Source: Bolinopsis microptera (taxonomy: Eukaryota > Ctenophora > Tentaculata > Lobata > Bolinopsidae). From it: a stretch of 64,000 nucleotides of DNA. The notes beneath the pieces were generated by a model. The model was not told the DNA's origin and did not search any database. It saw nothing but the letters and a program-made list of their open reading frames with translations. Every line of letters begins with the position of its first letter. Within the stretch, counting starts at the first letter, position 1. Position numbers and translations under genes: made by a program. Below are positions 55,807 through 64,000 of this stretch, piece by piece. The stretch lies in contig NC_087075.1 in the NCBI RefSeq assembly GCF_026151205.1, forward strand, positions 11,144,303 through 11,208,302, read 5' to 3'.

Positions 55807-56809
55807 ATATAGCGGGAGAGCCTTAATGTTTTAAGGGGTTGTCCTCTCACAAAAGCCACCGTCTCCAGGCCATGAAAACACAGAGATCAGAAAATTTACC
55901 AGCTGTACGAGTAGTATGAACAGACGCATTAACCGTTATTAAATATCTACTCGTACATTTTGAATACGTTCGCACGATGCACGATTTAAATCAATACCTA
56001 CTTTTCCGAATTTTACAGATATAATGTACTTGTAACACTATCTCTCTCAAGGCACTTAATAGCTATGTTGTCCCCCTTGTTTGAGAAGCTAGGTCTATAC
56101 TTTTGTGGCACCATGATTGAACAATAGCAAACTGAAAGTTCAATGGCAGCCGCCTATTGTTTTACTTGGCCTTCTTGACTAAGTGCAGATCAGAGGAGAC
56201 TGAGTTAATACAAGATTTTAAAAAAACATTCTGAGATGACAAAATGTTTCGATTGTAAGAAAAATAGCTCATCCGTTTATTAGCGATTTAGCATTTCTTG
56301 ATCACTTTCTGAATCAGTTTATATCATAGTTGGGCTTTTTTGTATGGTCCTAAATATCGAAGCTACTATGATTTCTTACTGTGCTTAACATCTATCATAT
56401 TTACTTGATGACGTATTTACTTGTTACCTATTGGCAGGTCCGATCGCGACAAGCTATGCAGCCTAAACGGTAGGGCATGCCATATGATCGTATAACCGTA
56501 ATCAAGGATGCAAGAATCGTAGTGCTGCCAAAAGATTAGTGATTGTATACAGAAAAGCGTTGCAATCTTAGATTTACGATTCGCAGTAATAACGGTGAAT
56601 CCAGTTTACAGTTTTTCTTATGCAAAATTTGTCATTTCGGACAAATAAGTAAAATCAGCTATTAAAAATTCCATTAGAATCTGTCTTCGCTGAGTCTATT
56701 CAGAAACAATCAGAAATTTGAATGAAAGAACTATCAAATCATGAGCCTCAATCACACTACACGAATCCACCAGCTATTTAAACAATATGCCTAGTTAGAC
56801 ATTTTAAAT
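55807..56809. other. Intergenic DNA
   Basis: About 1 kb, no gene or recurrent repeat seen. Confidence 0.45.
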
Positions 56810-59695
56810 AACAAGATTTTAGATTTAGATTTTAAATTTATGCCTCTCTGGGCATCTCATATACAAATATAATTACTTCAAAACTGTACAATTTACGTTT
56901 AATTATTATATTAAAATATAAAAATTAAAAGAAGTTAACTGAAAACTTGGCTGATAAGTGCCTAAGTAAGGCCTTTTAAATTGACCTTCTTCCTCTTAGC
57001 TATTATTGGATTATCTTTCATATAATTTACATAATTACTCCTGTGAGCTACAGTAACATCAATTCTATCAAATATATCATATGAAAGTTCCCAGTGATGA
57101 CCAAGCTTATTAGCTCGATATCCATGAAGCCGAAAGGCATCTAATCCCCTCTTGAAACCAGTAACCGACTCACTAGCTTTCACAAGTGGTGGTAGACTGT
57201 TCCAATAGCGCAAGACCCTTTGGGCAAAGAAATCAGTCTCATTTGTGGTGAATCTATGAGTCTTTGATCTAGCAGCAACAGTCCTACCAGAACGACCAAA
57301 TAAATCGGAACCATAACCCACAAAGCCTTCCTGGATCTTGAACATCTCAATGAGATCTCCACGAACCCTGCGTTCAAGCAGGGTGGTGAGGTTCAGCTTA
57401 TCCAGTCTCTCTCTGTAAGTCATGAGTCCCAATCCATCAATCATACGGGTGAACGATCTCTGGACACCTTCCAATTCAAGAATCAGTGACCAGTTTCCAT
57501 GCCTAGCCATCGGAGCCCATGCCTGTGAACAATACTCTATATGAGGCTTTACTAAAGACTTATACAAGCCCAGCATAACGCTTGTTTCCCTTGATATAAT
57601 ATTTCTTGTAAGCCAGGCAATGGTACCATTAGCTTTAGCAATGCACTTTCTCACATGATCCTCAAAGTTGAAACTGGTGTTAAAGACCACTCCAAGGTCC
57701 TTCTCGCTTTCAACACATCTCAAAGGCAAACCACCAAACAAGTACTGATTCTTAGGATTACAAGAACCAATTTGCATGACCATACACTTATCTACATTAA
57801 AATTTAAACACCAACGAGACTCCCAAAGTTCTAGCAACTTCAAATCAGCTGTTAGATTAATAAAAGGATTAACAATCATTTTAACATCATCAGCAAAAAG
57901 TTTGATGATAGCTTTGATCCCTTCTGGAAGATCATTTACAAATAAAAGAAAGAGCAATGGTCCCAAAACACTGCCTTGGGGCACTCCTGAAAGTATATAT
58001 TTAATCTCAGAAAATGCATCTCCTACTTTAACTTTCATAGACCTCCCTACTAAAAAGTTTTCTAAAATACCAATAATCTCCTCAGGAACACCAACATTTC
58101 TTAATTTAACTAATAAACGGTGGTGTGGTACGCTATCAAAGGCCTTAGAGAAATCAAAGTATAATATATCAGCACAGCCACCTTCAGCCAGCAAGTCATT
58201 GACAGCGTCAATAGACTCCAATAGGTTAGATAAGCATGACCGACCCTTCATGAAGCCGTGCTGTGTGCTACTAAGCACCTGTTCAACACCGTCGAGAATA
58301 TACTCCCTAAGAAGCTTCTCATAGGCTTTGCATAGTATACAAGTCAGTGACACAGGCCTGTAATTATTAGGACTATGTACTGACCCCTTCTTGTGCAAGG
58401 CCACAACAGTGGCAGTTTTCCATACCTCAGGAATATACTGCTCAGAAGCACAGGCACTAAACAGCAACACAACCGCATCCACAAAGGAACTGTTCTCACT
58501 TAAATACCTCAGGAGTCTAGGATGAACACCATCAGGACCCATAGCTTTACTAATATCTAGTGATCCCAAAATCTTGGCAACACTTTCAGGGTGCACCATA
58601 AATTTACTCCAGAAGTAATCATTATTACATTCTGTGTAACAATCTTGAGGCAGAGGGCCAGAAGGTTCAGGTTTGAAAACTGACTGGAAAAAATCAGCTA
58701 ACACTTCTGCAGTCTCAGAGGGAGACTTGGTCTCAGAACCATCATCTGTTTTGAGTCTTTCTACAGATTTTCTTAAAACACTTTTAGATTTAAGGTAATT
58801 AAAAAGAGGTTTACAATTTAACTTAAACAATTTAGTCACTTTATTCTCATATTTAATCTTTGCCTTAATCTCAGCGTTCTGGTACATCCGCTGCTCGTAC
58901 TCGGCTGTGTTAAACATCACCATCGTAGGATTCTCGTCAAAATCCTTCCATGCCAGGTCCTTGCACTTTCTTTTCCTAACCAGACTAGAGCAATCCCAGG
59001 GTAACCTCTGTAAGATCTCCCCACCTTTAGTTGTTTTAAGGTGGGTGGTTGGGACACGATCTGAAATGACACTAAGTTTTTGGTGTAATTCTTCCCACAT
59101 CTCTTCGACCTGAAGATCTTCTCTTGAGTACCCCCAGCTGATGTCTGATGACTGTGTGTTAACGAAGTCCTGATCCACCTTATACCAGCTTTTCTTCTTA
59201 GATGTAAGGAACTCGACATTGTTTTTAACTTTCAGCTCAACCAGTAGTGATACATGATCGCTTTTACCCAGAGGAGCAAGGATATCAACATTGTTTACAA
59301 AGCAATCATTATTGCAGAAGACCTGATCAAGCAAGGAGCATTGAGTAGTATCACCAACCTTCCTGACGCGTGTTGAAGACCCAGTGACATACCACTTCAA
59401 ACCTTTCCTGGTAAAGACATTCAAGAATTCTGATTCCATCAGCAACCTTCTGTCACATGAGTTTGGTGGGCGCTCGACTATACTTTTGTCCCAGTTAACA
59501 TGAGGTAGGTTCACATCACCAACTATCACCAACTCTTCATCCGCATTAACTGGTAAACGTTCAAGAGCACCTAACAGGCCAGCATTGTCCTTCATATCAA
59601 CAAGTGAAGTAGACCGATACAGACAAACAACATTGAACCTAACAGAGTCGATAACAATATTAAAACAAGGGTAAATAAATTAAGTTAGTAAAATA
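56810..59695 (-). mobile_element. LINE 2 (CR1/L2-like) with an intact 877-codon endonuclease-RT frame
   Basis: A single open frame from 59595 (and probably further up, without an ATG) to 56962 encodes most of a LINE ORF2. Endonuclease motifs: LVIVGDVNLPHVNWD and LGKSDHVSLL. RT motifs: NYRPVSLTCILCKAYEKLL, DILYFDFSKAFDSVP, GVPQGSVLGPLLF and FADDVKMI (intact Asp pair). C-terminal block: LMTYRERLDKLNLTTLLERR. The 3' end has AAATCT-type repeats (about 56812-56840). The first part of the endonuclease, including its first catalytic residues, is absent, so the copy is 5'-truncated and probably immobile, yet the RT frame has no stop, suggesting recent insertion. It is related to, but distinct from, the outer LINE at 44-48 kb. 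Confidence 0.9.
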
Positions 59696-60540
59696 CCAAA
59701 TACTAAAAATGATTACAGAGGATGATTACAGAGGATCTGATATTTAGATATATATTGCTCATTGCTGTGCTGTAAAAATTGACTTTATTTATTTATTTAT
59801 TTATTTAAAAAGTAAATCGTAAAAATTTTTAACCTGGCTCACAAATGGGCGGTGCTCTTTTTGAGGTTCTTGTATTATAAATACGTACAACGTAGGAGTA
59901 GTGATCAATAGACTGTGTAAATTATTGCATGGTTGCGCTCCTCAGAATATCATTTAATAATAAATTTAATAATAAATGATAAAGCGAAGCCGCGCAACAT
60001 TAAACTGACTTGTGTAAATTTTATTGGCGTATAACAAAATGTGTGTTCAACTTCGGTTTTGGATATAGAATTGAATTAGTCATATTAAAGCTCGTTTAAA
60101 AGTTCAGAATTGCAGAAACATTTGATAAATAAATCTAAAATTGGGTTTTATTTTAAAGTAGTTTTAATTGTCAATTGTATATTTGTCTTATAATAAAAAT
60201 GTGCTAGCAAAGTAATTACAATCAACAATGTAAATTGTTTATTTATGTATCTAACTGCTAACGTATCGTCGTATCGCTCGCTTTTCTTACTGATGACTAA
60301 AAAAAGAAATTAAAGTAAAATGAATGCGCACAAACAACAAAGGATAGTGGATAGGAATGGCACATCAGGTAAAGTTTGCTTGCGCGGCTCAATATTCATA
60401 TTTAATTGTATATTCAATGAAAAAAGCAATTCAATGAATGATGAAACGACATCCAGCCAGATTTGCAAAATAAAATAATATTTGTCAATTGTCATTATTA
60501 GTTATATTTGCAGGATAACAATTTGTAGCGCGATGCAATG
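59696..60540. other. Intergenic DNA
   Basis: Contains a duplicated GATTACAGAGGAT near 59710-59735 and (TTTA)n. No gene seen. Confidence 0.45.
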
Positions 60541-60550
60541 TTTCATTGTC

Positions 60551-60651
60551 ATACGTTGTATGACCCGCCGCGCACGAAGTGCGCGGCTCCCCCTAGTATC
60601 GTCAGGACGATAAAGGGTGAAACGACCGTGGGGGTCGCAACGTGATACAAA
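60551..60651 (+). repeat. Cloverleaf-like structured repeat, family D, copy 2
   Basis: See 783-882. Same closing stem (GTTGTAT) and arm GCCGCGCA/TGCGCGGC; the second arm keeps TATCGTC/GACGATA with a changed loop. Confidence 0.55.
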
Positions 60652-61042
60652 TGTTTCACTGGTTAATTAATCATGCCACTTGACTTGACCATTGTTAATG
60701 GTCTGGCCTGGCGCGCGCTACTTCGTAGCACTTGCCGGCAAGTTTACGATTTAAACGAAAAGAAACTGCAGGGGGCCGTTCGAGAAGAAAGCGGCGCGCG
60801 CTACTTCGAAGAAATTTAGAGGCGTAACATCCGTCAACACTTGACCAAAACAATTTTTTCTTTTGTATTATTGATTATAAAATTTTTAGGAAAGCGTTTT
60901 ATTAACTTTTATTTATTTAATGATTTTACCTTGCTTACTGTGTACTGGTTAAGACTCGATGTATTAACAATTTATGGGAGATCTGCGCAAAGGGAATGGT
61001 GTGTTTGGAAAACATGAACATGATGAATCAAGGTTACATTAA

Positions 61043-61449
61043 TACCCTCAATGCACTTTCACAAGAAATTGACGTGTATGGTGGCCGAGGAGGCTCATTT
61101 TAAAAAATAAAATAAAAAACCATGGCCGAGGAGGCTCATTTTCCCGTCATATTGTTTGATACTCCTCGGCCATGGCCGAGGAGGCTCATTTTTCCGTCAT
61201 ATTGTTTGATACTGCTCGGCCATGGCCGAGGAGGCTCATTTTTTTGATACTGCTCGGCCATGGCCGAGGAGGCTCATTTTTCCGTCATATTGTTTGATAC
61301 TCCTCGGCCATGGCCGAGCAGGGTCATTTTAAAATATGATCCTCCTCGGCCGAATGAGCCTCCTCGGCCACGTGAGTATGGTTTTTTATTTTATTTTTAA
61401 AAATGAGCCTCCTCGGCCACCATAGACGTGAGAAAGTGCATCGAGGGTA
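61043..61449. mobile_element. 407-bp foldback element with tandem GGCCGAGGAGGCTCAT core
   Basis: Inverted ends of about 80 bp: TACCCTCAATGCACTTTC ... GGTGGCCGAGGAGGCTCATT ... AAATAAAATAAAAAACCAT and its complement on the right. Between them are four ~60-bp tandem units, each with the palindrome GGCCATGGCC and CCGTCATATTGTTTGATACT. No coding sequence. Known superfamily not determined; no clear target duplication. Confidence 0.8.
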
Positions 61450-61674
61450 CAGTTAGTAATTTTTATTTTACATTCCTTTAATCATAAATAAAATAAGAGC
61501 TTAATCCACGAATTAGTTAAGTTAGCTTCTCAGTTCCTAAAACATCTCGCTGAAAAGATCAGCCTTAAGAAAGGCCAACGGTACTGTGATGTGATGTCAT
61601 TTGTCAGACGCATACTACGTTTTGATCTACTCAGAACCTGTATAATCTCCATCAGGGGGTACAGAGGTACTTGA

Positions 61675-61795
61675 TTCACGATGTCAATCCTTCGCAGCTC
61701 GGGGAGGCACAGTGGTGCATTTCGCCGATCTACCGAAGGTTGCGAGAAGAATTATTTGATGCGCGGCGCGACCCAGTAGTGCATCGCGCTACAAA
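61675..61795 (-). repeat. Structured repeat, family C, copy 2
   Basis: Minus-strand copy of the unit at 9005-9142, with GAGATGCACCACTG-type halves and GAAGGATTGACATCGTGAAT at one end. Confidence 0.6.
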
Positions 61796-61799
61796 TGAC

Positions 61800-62500
61800 A
61801 AAGAGGTACCAGAACTCTTCCACCCATAATAATATAAGTGATTTGGACCTTAACCTGATCAACACTCCTAAACCCTAAAAGGTCATCGAGTGCTTGTTGG
61901 ATGGGGGCCTAAACTGCTTTTTGTTGTGATGTGAATTTGTTTTAAAACAAAATTTTAAGTAAATCAAAATTAAAATTTTATTGCCATTACAATGAATAAT
62001 GATATCATAATAAATATAAGTAGACATCCTATAATAAACTTGTTACATCCAGTACAACCCAAGATGTCAGCCGACCAACAAATATAATGAATTAAAGAAA
62101 GTATGCTAGCATGCTCATAGTTTTTCTAACGAGCATACTTAGGCTGTACGGAAATAGCTTCAATTCTACGTCATATTAAAAACGTTCATTACATCATTTT
62201 TGAGATACAAAAATAAATTTTAAAATAAATAACTCTTTTGCTGCTTAGGCGCGGCACCGCGCTTGACCCACATGCTATACATCGTGTAGCAACACAGCGC
62301 TGAAAACAGAAAATGAAGAGGCTATAACATATAAGCGGTGCGCCGCGCCTAAACCTAAAACCATTAACTTTAAATATTGTCAAGATATTAAACGAGTACA
62401 GTTTTGCGAAATAATATAGCATGCTGACTTCGTAGGATATTACAATTATAGGGTTATATTTTTACCACAGTTTTAAAAATTTGTACCATTTTTAAAGAAT
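61800..62500. other. Intergenic DNA
   Basis: AT-rich; includes a GGCGCGGCACCGCGC-type GC-rich inverted motif near 62248-62350. No gene seen. Confidence 0.4.
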
Positions 62501-62572
62501 TTTTATATAGGGTCATTGCTATATTATGTGTATATTGTTTGAATTTCGTTTTTATTAGTTAACTAGAACTCT

Positions 62573-62696
62573 GTAGCGCGATGCACTACTGGGTCGCGCG
62601 CGCTTCCAATAATGCTTCTCGAAACCTTCGGTAGGTTGGCGAGATGCACCACTGTGCCTCACTGAGCTGCGAAGGATTGACATCGTGAATCAAACT
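62573..62696 (+). repeat. Structured repeat, family C, copy 3
   Basis: GCGATGCACTACTGGGTCGC start, GGCGAGATGCACCACTGTGC, and the GAAGGATTGACATCGTGAAT end, shortened by a few bases relative to 9005-9142. Confidence 0.6.
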
Positions 62697-62984
62697 AGAA
62701 CTAAACTTGAGGAAATATTCTTTGGTGATTGTATATAATTATTTAAAAACTTTATTTGGTTGTTAGTATTTTTATTATGGCAAGTTAGGGGAATTTAGTG
62801 AGACAAGGTCAGTTTCTTTATTGTCTTAGAAAAATGTCTACTTCACAGTAGGCAATGTATGTAATGCTGAGTGGCAGGAATGAGGGACCAAAATGTTGGG
62901 GCTAACAATGGCCCAAATATTTTAGTAGAGTAAATTGATACACCACAATTCAAATAACTTTGACTTAATAAAGAATATGATTTC

Positions 62985-63990
62985 TAAATGTATTGAAAAT
63001 GACTTTCATTTTTGGAATGTTTCGAAAGAAGTTTTATCAAGAATTGATTAGATAGATTAAGATTAGATTAAGAATAATGACATAAACATCATCACTAGTT
63101 TTAAACATTCTTTCTGATTTCCTCATTATCAGAACTGTGAACATTTCACAGCCTTCGTCATTAAAAAAAACAAACAAATTCTATAACTAACATAATTGTC
63201 ATAATTTATTTACATATAAAAAAGTTTAAAAAGTTAAAAACCGTTAATTTAAAAAATAAATAAATAAAAACAAATTCATGAGATATTTATTCCCTTTCTC
63301 TTGGCAACACACGGATTTTTATATAAATATTGGACTTGTTGCTTCTTCTTTTCAATATAATTTACACCCTCTATTTTTGCTAAAACTATATTTGACACTT
63401 CCCAAAAGTTGCCTGTGTCTACTAAATTATTAGTCTTTTTAAATTCTTCTAGATTAATTTTAAAATCAATAACAGACACTGAATTTCTAACAAAAGATGG
63501 TAATTTATTCCAAAAGCTGATAACACGCTCTGATAAAAAATTATTAGACAAGGTTTTAATATTTCTATCAATATTGTTAGATTTAGTGCTAACAATTTTA
63601 TCTCCCGATCTACTTAAATTGAAAATATCTTTTCCATACTCAACCAATCCATTTACAATTTTGTAGGCTTCAATCAAATCTCCTCTAACCCGTCTCTCTG
63701 CGAGTGTTGTAATCTGTAAGGCATCCAACCTTTCACTGTAAGGAAGTGTTCCAATATCATCAATAAGGCGTGAAGGTACCAGTTATATCAGTAATAAGGA
63801 AAAACACAATGATTATCTGTGGTTTCATCCTTATGTAGGATTTTTATTCATGATTAATATTTGATATATTATTACCTTTAAATTTGATGGAGAAATAGTT
63901 ATTTTTCCGTGTAGTGTGATGATACTTTGTAGACATTAGTGATGATGTTATGTCATAATTTTTACTTTACATTACTTTACTTTTATGAAT
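62985..63990 (+). pseudogene. Outer-family LINE 3' fragment, split by another LINE
   Basis: Two plus-strand pieces belong to one C-terminus of the family at 44-48 kb: NDFHFWNVSKEVLSRI (about 62997-63050) and SYISNKEKHNDYLWFHP (about 63780-63835). The 3' tail TTTACTTTACATTACTTTAC (63960-63985) matches the (TTTAC)n type. Between them lies the minus-strand LINE piece 63181-63765. Confidence 0.8.
63181..63765 (-). pseudogene. 5'-truncated LINE inserted in the preceding fragment
   Basis: Minus-strand open frame 63728-63276 with LQITTLAERRVRGDLIEAYK, NFLSERVISFWNKLPSFVRN and VLAKIEGVNYIEKKK, the same C-terminal architecture. It ends in an AT-rich 3' region. It interrupts the plus-strand LINE fragment. 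Confidence 0.8.
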
Positions 63991-64000
63991 ATTTAGCTCT

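Overview
The window is nuclear DNA of an invertebrate animal. Its genes are split by many introns with GT-AG borders, the proteins are metazoan housekeeping proteins, and the intergenic DNA is AT-rich and full of non-LTR retrotransposons, hAT- and Harbinger-like elements and a tRNA-derived SINE. I cannot name the species. The repeated finding of a splice-acceptor-like YAG a few bases before the ATG of almost every gene suggests a lineage with spliced-leader trans-splicing, but this is inference. LAYOUT: 1-2.3 kb is repeat-rich intergenic DNA. 2.3-20.6 kb is a run of five minus-strand genes with short spacers: SYMPK (23 exons, 1130 aa), WRAP53 (4 exons), LYRM7 (1 exon), PSMD7 (7 exons), POLR2L (2 exons). 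21.3-27.7 kb holds two tandem BTB-domain paralogues, the first frameshifted, separated by retrotransposon debris. 28.2-30.9 kb holds a small PEX14-N-like gene and RBM8A/Y14. 31-33.5 kb is repeats, including a large inverted repeat. 33.5-43.5 kb holds TMEM120, EEFSEC (single exon), ILRUN and ENDOG (single exon), all minus strand. 44-50 kb is transposon territory: a LINE split by another LINE that itself carries a hAT MITE, then a 208-bp near-perfect palindrome and clusters of small GC-rich hairpin repeats. 50.4-53.5 kb is the only plus-strand gene, a small C2-domain protein whose introns carry two hAT-like elements with 8-bp target duplications. 54-64 kb is mostly repeats, with a LINE keeping an 877-codon open frame, a foldback element and a second LINE-in-LINE nest. 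HOW THE GENES RELATE: several act in mRNA production and quality control (POLR2L in RNA polymerases, SYMPK in 3'-end processing, RBM8A in the exon junction complex), others in telomerase/Cajal body RNP handling (WRAP53), protein turnover (PSMD7), selenoprotein synthesis (EEFSEC) and mitochondria (LYRM7, ENDOG). They are not one pathway. Thirteen of fourteen recognised genes lie on the minus strand. The two most interesting signals are (1) tandem arrays built on the palindrome CACGTG, often with TGACGTCA, that lie right beside exon edges or stop codons in four different genes, and (2) the YAG-ATG architecture at gene starts.
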